DNA from: Lotus japonicus
Taxonomy: Eukaryota; Streptophyta; Magnoliopsida; Fabales; Fabaceae
NCBI RefSeq assembly: GCF_012489685.1
Contig: NC_080043.1
Coordinates: 52,474,289-52,538,288, forward strand
Length of the DNA stretch: 64,000 nucleotides
Direction of reading: 5' to 3'
Shown: one piece after another, positions 34,000 through 44,442 of the stretch
How the letters are laid out: each line of letters begins with the position of its first letter
How positions within the stretch are numbered: the first letter of the stretch is position 1
Position numbers and translations under genes: made by a program
The notes under the pieces: model-generated
Databases searched by the model: none
What the model was told of the DNA's origin: nothing
The model's input: the letters and a program-made list of their open reading frames with translations, nothing else

Positions 34000-36900
34000 T
34001 TACTTTTTAGCCTTGATCAATATGAAATTCTCACAGTCCTTAGCTCCAATTTTTGCAAGATCTTTGACGAGGTTATTCACATGTCCAGGTAAAGACTTCT
34101 TAAATTTCTTTGAGCAGCTTCCCTTAACCTCATGAACATCCTGAACCCCACCTTTGACTACACCTCCAATTTGAACACCTTCCATGTATGCTTTACATGC
34201 CATCAGAATATCATGGCCTCGGCTGCGGAAATGCCCCAAAACAAAGTCCTCAAAATTCTGAAACCAAAAAAAATACCTCTAAACAGTTAAATTTTGAACC
34301 TCAAAAAAGGAAGACACAAATTTTAGACAATAGTAATATATTAAAAAAAAAATTCATATCATAGCACTCATGTTTTTCATTTACATGATTCTCATTTTTC
34401 GTGAGTTTAAGACCTAGGCAGTATCAAATGTCTTCATCACATAAAAAAAAAAAATCTACCAGTGGGCATTAATTGATGAGCACGACAAGCGAAATTTCAA
34501 ACGAGGAATGCTGATGCAGTAGAAATGTGAGTTTTATCAGACACAGAGAGCATCATTATTGATGATTGGCAATGGTAGTTAAGGCCAATAACACACAAAA
34601 GCATAAAGATCTATAAAAACCTTAAGGTACAAGTACAAGTTAAGGAGATACACCTGCCTCCGTTAAGCAAAGCAATTAAATTTTAAATGGGGTATAAGGC
34701 AATCCTTAGTCCACTTTACGTGACGAGAGCGGAGAGATCAACAAACTACATTAACAAAATCAAGAAGCAGTCTTTAACCAATATTTAAAATCTCTAGTTA
34801 GTGCAGTTGAATTTGCGATCAAAGGTACATGGGAATATGCTTCAGAAATGGATCAACCAATATGCTAACTAATGTAACACAATGTATTTTGTTTTCGTCC
34901 TCTCTATTACTTTCTAAAAGGCACAAGCTTGCCTAGGTATTGCTTTCTTAGTTGTCCCCCTTAACACATTTCAAAAATACCACCCAAGCGCTAAACATGG
35001 CAAAGCAACCTTGCTAGAGATAAAAAAAAAAAAAAAGAATTGAACCAAGACTAGAATAAAACCTTTGGAGGCTGTTTTATCTTATACATCATTGTCTTCA
35101 ATGATAGAATGAATGTTTGCTCATTGTACTTCAGGGACTTCTTTTCACCATCTGGTGTACCTTTCGAACTTTCATATCCAGGCTCATTAAAGTATGGCTT
35201 TGTATTCAAGATAAGACCTTGTATAGAGACTAGAACTTGTAGCATTGTAGAAACACCTGGAAGCCACTTCTCTTTCTTGCTGCCAGACCAGGTGTTAAGT
35301 AGACTAAGGCATACTTTGCCACAAGCATATAAATTTGGGTTGAGCCGAAGACCTCCAGCGTGGTAGTGGACATCCTGCCAAGAAAAAAAAGTCCCTTTCG
35401 TCAGGCTAAAATTAAAAAGAGTGAACAAAATGATAATCAACCACATACCGGTGGTTTACTAGGATAGCTACTAGGAAAGTGAACATCAAAAAAGAAAAGG
35501 CCATCATGGTAAGGAGTCCCTTCTGCTCCAATAATCACAGCCCTCAAGAGATCCATCCTTGATTCATAAACTCTGACAAATATTGAATCTGATGATGATA
35601 AAAGAATAGTAAAAGAAACAGTGAGATTCAGCAAAATGCCAGAAGCAAGCTGCAAAATAGGAGATTCACATCATAACTTTAGAGTTATTACGTCTTAATT
35701 TCAAATTTCAGAACAAATATCTGGACACAACTGAGAATAAAAAATTGATAAGCTTTCTCATAATGATATATCATTAAAAAAACAAATATGCCAGGGCAAT
35801 TTGCATATGACAGGATCCTATCCTAACATTTCAATAGATGGGATTCTACATAAAGAATCACACTGATTGCAGATGACCCACACAGTACAGCTCTATCAAG
35901 TTGAAATGAAATTACGCAATTCATGAGATATGAAATGGAAAATATTACTAGCTATATTGTAACAGGAACACTAAACAAATTCACCTGGCAAATCCTTCTC
36001 TAAAATCTTCCAATCATCCTGGATTTTTTTAGCCCACGTATGTGGATTCTGTTCAGAAAATAGTCTACTGTAAACCCATAGAACCAAGATTTGAACTGAA
36101 ACAAGGTGGCTCATAAAAAACAATTACCTGCTTCACAGAAGAATTATTACTAAAAAAGTAATGGTCCGAAGCATCTTCAACTATGTCAAATTGCTTGAAA
36201 TTTCGGAATTTGCTCAGAATCTCATCTCCAACTTCATCCACAGCTATTCCATTATTTCCATCTTTAGCTGAAATTGTGAACCCAAGTGCCATCAAACACG
36301 TGTTCAGAAGGGGTATCAAGAGTATCAAATGGGTCATAAGTTGGATAGGCAGTATAATTAGTAAATAATGGCTTAAATTTAGGAGGATTCTTCCACGAAG
36401 GGTTTTCTGATTCTATACCTGGAGGATGCAATGATCCATCATGTCCAATGAAATTTGAATGGGATGAACTGCTACCGCCAGCTAACTTCTTAGCACCATT
36501 AGGCAACTTCATGGCCTCTGGCTTGTCAACCAAACCATGGTTTTTTGAAGCACAAGAAATGAAAGACATCATTTTACTGTGGAAAGATTTAAAAGACCAC
36601 TTAGACTTAGATGACTCTTTTCCTAATGAAAGATTCAAGTCATCTCCACTTTGCTGTGATGTAGCTGATTTCTTCTTACTCGGGGCAGCTTGAGAAAATA
36701 ATTGAGGAGCAAACTCTGTTCCAGAAGAGTGACCAACATTGTCCGTTTTAGAGTTAGTAGGCTCTAATGACCTAGAAGGCTGAGAGGAGTCCATGACATG
36801 ACTATTTCGAGTCTGCTTCAAATCTCGGTCATATTCCTGCAAAGGTGCCTCAATCCCGGGAGGTATATTCACATTGTAAAAGTGTGCCTCTAATAAATCA

Positions 36901-37862
36901 TAGTTATCTACATCCACAACATTTTCCGAAACAATATCACCGATATTATCATCTTCACATTTTAGATCACAACCATGGCCATCAGCACAGATTAAATTAT
37001 GTGATACCAAAGGATGACCATTAGAAAACTCAATACCACTAACTGGTCCAATTTTTTCCACGCCAGACTGACAAAAAGTATAATCAGACACTTCCTGAAA
37101 AGGGTTCCAAGAAAAATGTTAGAGTCATTTTCCTGTAGGGAAAGATAACACCAATTTGCTGCAAGAAATAAAATAAATCATGCACAAACCACTACTTGAT
37201 GATCTCCATAACCATTATAAGCTTCTGCAATTGCCTTCCCCTTGTTACGTTTACTTTCTTTTTCCCCAACGATCACTACATCGTTGGAGTTTTCATCGTT
37301 GTCAATGTCAATCACATCATGCACAATGGCCTAGAAAATTAAAATACAAGAATTATAGAAACATTCACAAAACATAGAAAAATAGTGATCACAAACCTTA
37401 ATCAAATTATCCAAAGGCAATGCATAGCATTAGTAATTTAACATAGCCCGGTATGATCATAATAGAAAACACACACTAGACAAAGGCGCAGTACTACCTA
37501 AACACGCATGCAGAAACAAACAGCAATGAAGTACAACAAAAATAGCAAGAGCAATGACTTAAAAGCAGAAACGAAAAACATGTCAAAAAAGGAAACGAAG
37601 GGCATGGGCTCAAAAGTGAAACCCCAGATTAGGAATTTAGTAAAGATCAAAACTTTGGATGAATTAGAGACCCTAGAAGAAAAAAATGAAGAATTAAACA
37701 AACCCTTTAACCCCTTACAATGATTAATACATAAACACCATCAAATTCCTGAGGGAAAAAGAGAAGCGTGAATTGATGGGAGGAGAAAACCTGGTTCTGC
37801 ATTTGGAATGTTGAAGTGGGGTGAAGTGGGGGAGGAATCTTGAAGACGTTAGGGTCCTCCAT
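34000..37862 (-). pseudogene. UBC25/PFU-type E2 ubiquitin-conjugating enzyme, copy 1 (frameshifted)
   Basis: Seven exons follow from GT/AG borders and comparison with copy 2: 37862-37791, 37330-37190, 37094-36128, 36048-35985, 35588-35449, 35374-35063 and 34257-34000. The protein starts MEDPNVFKIPPP. A long, acidic, low-complexity region precedes the E2 fold, as in plant UBC25/UBC26 (PFU) proteins. The E2 core has SIFVRVYESRMDLLRAVI, HFPSSYPSKPP and GKVCLSLLNTW with the catalytic cysteine. Exon 3 contains one extra T next to 'gttcacaatt' near 36276, absent from copy 2, and a stop follows at 36264-36266 before the E2 domain. With that base discounted the spliced length is 1953, a multiple of three, so this appears to be the only lesion. 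A sequencing error is possible; otherwise the copy makes only the N-terminal part. Confidence 0.8.
34355..34443 (-). repeat. Inverted repeat, right arm
   Basis: It is the reverse complement of 33454-33541 and lies in the last intron of E2 copy 1, about 100 bases upstream of exon 7. The beginning of the same sequence ('catatcatagcactc') is also present in copy 2 at about 43290, so this arm is ancestral to the duplication. The 33454 arm is the later copy. Confidence 0.85.
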
Positions 37863-38099
37863 GAATGAAGGAGTTGTTGCACAAGAGAGAAAGAGTGAGT
37901 GATCAGTGATGACTGATGAGGAGAATGAACGTTCGCGCGGGGCGTTATTGTTCTATGATTATGATTATTATATGGAAAATACCAACAGAGAAAAGAGTGT
38001 TAAAGTAAAAAAAGAAAAAACAAATTAGGGTAAATCTCGGAGAATTTTTTTGGTACAAAAATATAGGGGATTGATGAAGTTTTATTTTGTTATAATTTC

Positions 38100-38336
38100 A
38101 AATAAAATAGGAAAAAATTGATTTGAATTTGAAAATAATTAATTTAAAAGTATAACTCACATCTCTTTTTTTACAACTATAATCTTTCAATAAAAATTAA
38201 TTAATACTCTAAAAATAAATCAAAAATAAAATGGAATGGCGTGTGAAATTTTTTTATGAGAATTAACCTGGTGCTGTCACGTCACTAAATCAGTCTGACA
38301 GTAGTTGTTCTTTTCTAATATATATTGATTGATATT
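38100..38336 (-). mobile_element. Short AT-rich element, possibly Helitron-like
   Basis: On the minus strand it begins TCAATCAATATATATTAG and runs into 'gtgacgtgacag' and 'ggttaattctcataaaaa'. The same start and following text occur at the right end of the 62195-63756 repeat. A TC start followed by a TATATTA-rich stretch and GACGTG-type motifs is typical of plant Helitron 5' ends, but no CTRR hairpin end was found. Confidence 0.3.
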
Positions 38337-38540
38337 GATTCGTCATTGTTGAATATGCAATTTCTTCAAGAATCTCCAACCCTTGATAGAGACCTCTTTT
38401 TAAGCCATACAACTTTTAATAAATCACATGAGATTTGATTTCGTTTAGAATACCTCTAAATTCTGTAACGATACAGTATAATTTTTTTTTAAACAAACGA
38501 TACAATATAATAATTAAGGGTTAATTGATTGTAACACTAA

Positions 38541-38765
38541 CCACATGGGGTGGCACAAGTGGTGAATGTGCATTTCCTTAAGGGATTTCACCTAGGCTCC
38601 TAGCCCGAGTTCGATCTCCTCTGAGGTAAAAAATAATAAATTTTGTGGCCAGGGACATCACTACTGTATCAAGGCACTACATCCGGCAACAATAATGGAA
38701 TCAGCTCCGAAGGTGGTAACCTCCATACACGACGTACCGTCCCTAGCGGCTTGAGGATAATCATT
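38541..38765 (+). mobile_element. tRNA-derived SINE
   Basis: A pol III A box, TGGCACAAGTGG (38551-38562), and a B box, GAGTTCGATCTC (38607-38618), lie 45 bases apart. A body containing 'gtggccagggacatcac' and 'cctccatacacgacgtacc' follows. A T-run lies just downstream. There is no coding capacity. The target duplication is not certain. Confidence 0.6.
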
Positions 38766-40153
38766 TGAAACACTACAATAGTTTTTTTTTTTGAACTTCA
38801 CTACAATAGTTAATCACAAATAATTTTGAACAAAACTACTTTTAATAAAAAATACCGTGTGTAATATTATTATATGGGTTTCAAGAAAAATTATTATATG
38901 AGAGTTATATACCGTGTTGTAACTATTGCATTATATAGTAAATAAAATGGAAATACACTTATTATAAAATTTAGTTATATATTTTTTTAACTGAAAATGT
39001 TTTTTTACAGGGATGTTGTTAACTGATATAATGATTAGTAATCAATTTTATATTTTTTTGAAATTAATTTTGTAGTTGTTAAAAAGGGAATATTAAATTT
39101 CATCATATTGTTCCTATGTAAATATTAAATATTAAATTTCATCATATGTACTTGTATAAATGCTCAACATTTTTATATGTAAATAAAAAGAATAAAATCT
39201 TATGTTAAAGGTCAATTTATTGTTCATTTGTTTATATCGGAAACAATTTATATATTTTTAAAGCAATTTTTTTATTAAAGAAACCATAAAATTTCATGAA
39301 TGTAACATTTTTATTCGCAACATAAGGAGTTTTTTTTCTGTATACCAAATCAATTAGTGACGACTAAGGTAGTTGTGGGTAAGTTACTGGTGCTCTAGGT
39401 CATCGATAATTGCTGATGGTCTAGGTTGCCGGTAGTTACCAACGAATTTTTTATAATTCAACACAAAGAATTACAGACAAGGTCAATACTTACGATTTTT
39501 TAGACTTCGGTAAATTACATCATTAACAGTTATTCTAATTATCGACGACCAAGTTAGGCCTAGCCCACTTGTGTTTGGTTGTGAGTTTTAGCTCCTTCTC
39601 CTTCAAGGAGTTTCTCTTTATATTTTTCGACACCTTTTGATCATTTGATTAGAATCATATATTGTGAGTGTAGAAACTCTCTCTAGTTATATCTCTATGA
39701 AACTTGGTTAAGAATTTGTCAAGTGTTCTATCACTTTTGGCATTCCTTCACAATACTTATCATTCTCTCTTGAATGTGGCGCATACAACCTCCTCCTATC
39801 CCTCTCCACTATGAACTTCTCCTTTTGGTTCCTTCATCCACAAGCAAGCTAGATCCATGAAGAAGACTAGTAGATCTATAGCTTTTGAAGGCAGATCCAC
39901 ATCAATTGAGGCATGGACCTCAGTGTTTTTCCCTTGCTATGGGGATAGAGACAAAGTAAAGATATGTCTAGCATACGTTTGTTGTGTTGAAAACCTAAGA
40001 ATACCCTTAATACAATAACTCACGTAACTAATAAATAAATAAAATCAACACATTAGACCTAACCTATTACGTGAAAGAGAAATGCTAGCAACATTTTTAT
40101 AAGTATACTCTGAAACACATTTCATGTGAATGGTTTAACTTTTATAAAGTCCA

Positions 40154-42063
40154 TGAAGTTGACAAAAGCAGCACAAGAAAGGGGGGTTTACATTGTGCCA
40201 TCCAAAAACTTGATTTTCCAAACGAATGATGTGTTTGTTTTACTTTGCATGATCGCCTGGTGCAGCGGATAAACAATCAGAGTAGTAAGCAGGGAGGCAC
40301 AAACATTTTATCTTGGTTCACCCCCAGATCGATAGGGCTACATCCAGTCCTTGGGTACACCAAGATTCCACTAAAAGCAAGTATCAAGGACTTCTCTTTA
40401 CAAGTATTATTGTACATGCCTCTTCAGGCATAACGAGTATTATTTTTCCCTTGCCTCTCCAGGCATAACAAGTATTCTTTTGTCACTGCCTCTTCAGATA
40501 TTGTTGAGTATTCATTTGGCCACTGCCTCTCCAGGCATTGTTGAGTATTGTCCGGGACTCCTCCCAATGAGTATTAGTAGGACTTCTCCTTTAAACAATC
40601 TTTTTCAAGATCGTTTGCTACTACATAGGTCTCTTCTTCTAAGAGTGATTGTAGATACATTTCAGTACATGAATCATAAAGTATTGAAGAAAGGATTTGA
40701 CTCTAGGAGTATACTTTATGTTCTGATACATGAGAGATTTACATGATTGGAAAAGTAAGAATTCTCTCTGTATGAAGCAGATGATGATAATCTTCTTTTT
40801 GAATGAAGTGCGTTGAAGCTTGAAAGCCTGGAAAGTCCTTTGAAGGGAAATATGAATACTTTGAGGGATTTCCAGTCCTTAGTTGCAGAGTCTTCAGATC
40901 TTGCCTTTTATACTTCATGATCTTCTGTGAGATAGGATATAGCCGTTTGAGCTTGTTTTTCACTGATTTTCTATCCGTTGGATCAAAGGGTACTTTGTGT
41001 GCTTGTGTCAGATGTAGTAAATGCACAGTACTGTTTGATGAAGACCTTTTGCTAAAAAGATGTATTCTATCAGCTTGTAGGTAGCGTTGGCCTTTGTTTC
41101 TATCCGTTGATACACAAATATGGAAGTTTGATGGTGACAACGTTGTACTTTAGCTTTGGTCAGATCATGTGATTTACTTTGAGACTTCTTGTAGAAGATA
41201 TTCTAAGATCTCTTTAAGTCTTCAAGATAGGCATATTTTTCAGACAATGCAACTTCCTTTGTAAGATTGACCTTCTTCATTAGACAATTGACATCTTTGC
41301 TTCAGAGGTTCTGCTTCTTGCTTCATACTTCATTTCTGCTTCTTTCTTTCTATTGGTTGCTTGGAGTTAAACGATAAGCTTTGACCAATCACTTGTGACT
41401 TGTTCTCAAGAAATAGATTGACTTGAACAAGTGTTTCCTGACTACATTTGAGTTTTGTAGGGATAGAAGATAGGCTTCGTTCCATTCCTTGGGTGAGAGA
41501 GAAAGAGGATACTTGAGCCTGTTGGCGTTGTGTTTGTTTCCTTGATCAATGTGCTTTGTAAAGTTTCACTTGATTCCTTGCACTTGACTTTCTCCTCTAG
41601 CTTGTCAGAGATATTTTCCAAAACATAGTTGGTGCTCATTCTCTAGACATTGCTTCCATTTGTCAGTCTTTGAGATAGACGTTGAATATAGACGTTGAGT
41701 GTAGTCTTCTTAGACGATCTGATAGCTTTGATTAATCTTCCATGAGTTGTCCTGAAGCTTTGACTTCTTCTTCTAAAGACGGTCTTGTATCTTGATCGTT
41801 CTTCTCTTCTCTTGGTCAGACGATCTGGTAGATTTGATTTGACTTTGCTTTGCTCTTACAGACTGTCTTGCAACTTTGACCTTTCCTTTTCTTTGTAGGT
41901 GATGTCTTCTATCATCGTCTTGTACTTGATTACCAGACACTGGGGGATGTGAGTCATAAGTGTTATTACTCGAAATGAAATTCTTAATCATTACACTTAT
42001 AATCTTGAAAATTGTTATCACTCAAAATATGATTAACGATATATCTAGCGTTTGAACTTAACA
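40154..42063 (-). mobile_element. Copia solo LTR with perfect GTCCA target duplication
   Basis: The plus strand begins TGAAGTTGAC and ends GAACTTAACA, and GTCCA flanks both sides (40149-40153 and 42064-42068). On the minus strand the LTR has a TATA box (TATAAAAGG near 40903). Further downstream is an R/U5-like region that includes four ~45-base repeats built on 'gcctctccaggcat' (about 40415-40545, plus strand). No gag, pol or primer-binding site is present. The ORFs inside are accidental. Confidence 0.75.
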
Positions 42064-42068
42064 GTCCA

Positions 42069-42948
42069 CACATCTTTTAAAAAGTGAGGCAAACCGTGCT
42101 GACTTTCTAAAAAATAAACTAATCATATGGAGTAGGTTGGAGAGTGTATCTATAAAAGAATGTATTGCTCATTCTCATAAGAGAGAAAAAATAATTCACC
42201 GAGAGAAACGCGTATATCTTTGTACTTACTACTTTCATTGAAAATTTAATTAGGTCCTTATAATTTAAATCTTTTTAAAAACATATTTATAATTTTAACT
42301 TTTTTTTGATTAAGTCCATGATTACTAATGCCGTAAGCAATCCATTAAACGTGTTCATTTTAGTTTTTACCCATTGGAATTATTACCTTCTATTGGTTAA
42401 CATTCATGTTAATGTATAGTCATTGTTTGCCATTGGTCTTTTTTTGCTAGCTTTTTCAATTGGCTAGCTATGTTTGCCATTGGCCTAACGCTAATGATAT
42501 TATACTATTCTTTAAGTTGGAGGAATTTAAGCTATCACTAGAGGTTAAAAAAATAAGCTATCACTAAAACAAGAGGTCAACTATAGGTTGATTTCAACAT
42601 TTGTTGAAGGTGTGCAATGTTAATTTGAGTATATCCAGATTGAAAAAGAGTGATTCATAACTTTAGGTAGAAGATCACCATGTTATGGTTTTCCAAACTC
42701 AAAATTTACACAAATGGTAGGAACTCAAACCATGGAAAACAAGATAACCAAAAAATACACCAGAACAAAATGATCAGGGGAATCAACCTGATAATGCATT
42801 AAAAACTTATATGCAAGTATATACAATTATGTGCAGGCATAAGATAGTTCAAAAGAAAAGTTTATCTGTTTAACATAAAACAGAAACCTGCATGTATAAT
42901 ATGGTTATCTAGTCTCAAAATTGCTTTTTTCAAGAGAATGTTGAGATT
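42069..42948. other. Intergenic downstream of E2 copy 2
   Basis: AT-rich, with no gene. From about 42740 it resembles the region just downstream of copy 1 ('accagaacaaaatgatcagg' in both), so the duplication unit extends at least 200 bases past the stop codon. Confidence 0.6.
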
Positions 42949-43304
42949 TTACTTTTTAGCCTTGTCAGTCAAAAATAGGAATTTCTCACAGTCCTTAGCT
43001 CCACATTTTGCAAAATCCTGGACAAGCTTCTGCACATATCCAGCTAAAGACATCTTAAATCCCTGTGAGCAGCTTCCGTTACCCTCATCAACATCCTGAA
43101 CCCCACCTTTGACCACACATCCAACTTGAACACCTTCCATGTATGTTTTACACGCCATCAGAATATCATGACCTCGGCTGCGGAAGTGCCCCACAACAAA
43201 GTCCTCAAAATACTGAAACCAAAAAAAACTCTAAACAGTTAAATTTTGAACCTCAAAAAAGTAATAGACACTAGTTTTAAAAAACATTTCATATCATAGC
43301 ACTC

Positions 43305-43440
43305 TAGACCACAGGCATCCTCCATAGGAGGTAATCCTGTGTGAGCTAAATAGAACCCGTTGTGGGCAGAAAAACTCTCCCACTGAGTATTTGATGCAGC
43401 TGCATTCCCAAGTCTCGAACTTTAGAAGATTGATTAAGCT
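43305..43440 (-). repeat. SINE-like fragment beside the plastid insert
   Basis: On the minus strand, GTTCGAGACTTGGG resembles a pol III B box and is followed by 'ctgcatcaaatactcagtgg' and 'caggattacctcc'. No convincing A box was seen. It interrupts the intron sequence shared with copy 1 right after 'catatcatagcactc'. Confidence 0.3.
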
Positions 43441-43451
43441 GAATCTATCAT

Positions 43452-43780
43452 TAACCAAAGGCAAAATATAGAATGAGCATGGGAAAATAATTCCGTATTA
43501 ATTCAAACCAACCCATTTTTATTAAGATTCCGGCTAAAGGCATACAAGTGTTGTAATGGGCCTCTCCGTGCGTATCCGGTAACCATGTATGTAAGGGTAT
43601 AATCAGTGATTTGACAGCAAATGCAATAAGAAATCCTATATATACTATTATTTCCAACGCCAAGGGATATGATTGATTATTTAATGTTTCAAAATTGAGT
43701 GTTGGTTCATTAGAACCATATAAACCGATACCCATAGTTGCCATTAATAAAAAAACAGAACTTCCCGCAGTATACCCCAA
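43452..43780 (-). pseudogene. ndhD: Nuclear copy of plastid ndhD fragment (NUPT)
   Basis: The minus-strand reading contains [43 protein letters not shown] and [17 protein letters not shown]. These are diagnostic of the plastid NADH dehydrogenase subunit 4 (ndhD). Only about 110 of some 500 codons are present. Several residues deviate, and the frame shifts near 43500, after which [14 protein letters not shown] sequence is in another frame. It lies in the last intron of E2 copy 2 and abuts a 19-C run. It is not expressed as NDH protein. Confidence 0.9.
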
Positions 43781-43799
43781 CCCCCCCCCCCCCCCCCCC
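43781..43799 (+). repeat. 19-base poly-C tract
   Basis: An uninterrupted run of 19 C lies at the edge of the ndhD fragment, preceded by 'accccaa'. Such a run is rare in an AT-rich plant intron and may be a microsatellite expansion or an assembly artefact. Confidence 0.9.
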
Positions 43800-43957
43800 A
43801 AACTGTGAAACACAATGCTTTTTTGTTATCTTCCTCCCTATTGCATTATAAAAGGCATAAGCATACCTAAGAATTGTCCCCTTACTCCTTTCAAAAACAA
43901 CATGCCAGCGCTAAACATCGCAAAGCAACCTTGCTAGAGATGAAAAAAGAATTAAAC

Positions 43958-44386
43958 TGATAAGATTAAACCTCCTTTGATCCAAGTTTATCGCCGGAAA
44001 AAGAAGAATTTCAGGTCTGGAACCACCATGGGGGGTGGCGCAGCCACTACTGTGGCCATGGAGACTGCTGAGCAGCCAAAACAGCAAGGAGAGAGGGGAA
44101 ATACGAATTTGGCAGATGGATAGGGGCAGTTACCAGTCTGTAGTTATTAGGAGTTAGCAGTTATTATGTGTGTATGTCAGTTTGAATTCAAAATAGAAAC
44201 TGCACTATGCAGTTGTATAAATAATAGATGTAGCCTATTAGATGATCATCCAGGAAATTATAAGTTTGGTAGTATGGAGAGAACAGGCTCTCGAACTCCT
44301 GCTGTATTGTACTATTCCCAGTAGAGATTCTTCATCTCTGCAGTATCAATAATAATTATCCATTATTCTATTCCCCTATCTTATCA
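43958..44386 (+). repeat. 5' LTR of the Reina-type element
   Basis: It begins TGATAAGATTAAACC and ends CCCTATCTTATCA. A TATA-like 'gtataaataatag' lies near 44214, which places the transcription start inside the second half of the LTR. Confidence 0.95.
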
Positions 44387-44389
44387 TTT

Positions 44390-44401
44390 TGGTATCAGAG
44401 C
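44390..44401 (+). promoter_or_regulatory. Primer-binding site (initiator Met tRNA)
   Basis: TGGTATCAGAGC begins three bases past the LTR end and is the exact complement of the plant initiator tRNA-Met 3' end. Confidence 0.95.
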
Positions 44402-44442
44402 ATCATCCAGGTGCTGTGGTACTTAAGTGGTTCACTTTATAA

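Larger units (their letters stand above)
37863..40148. other. Intergenic upstream of E2 copy 1
   Basis: The first 120 bases resemble the upstream region of copy 2 ('gaacgttcgcgc' in both) and should hold the promoter and 5' UTR. Beyond that, AT-rich DNA contains a short Helitron-like piece and a SINE (both listed). Nothing else was recognised in 38770-40148. Confidence 0.5.

Noticed and set aside
43451..43813. 120-codon ORF as a functional nuclear NDH subunit
   Set aside because: Only an internal fragment of ndhD is present, with a frameshift and no targeting sequence. The apparent start falls in the poly-C tract.
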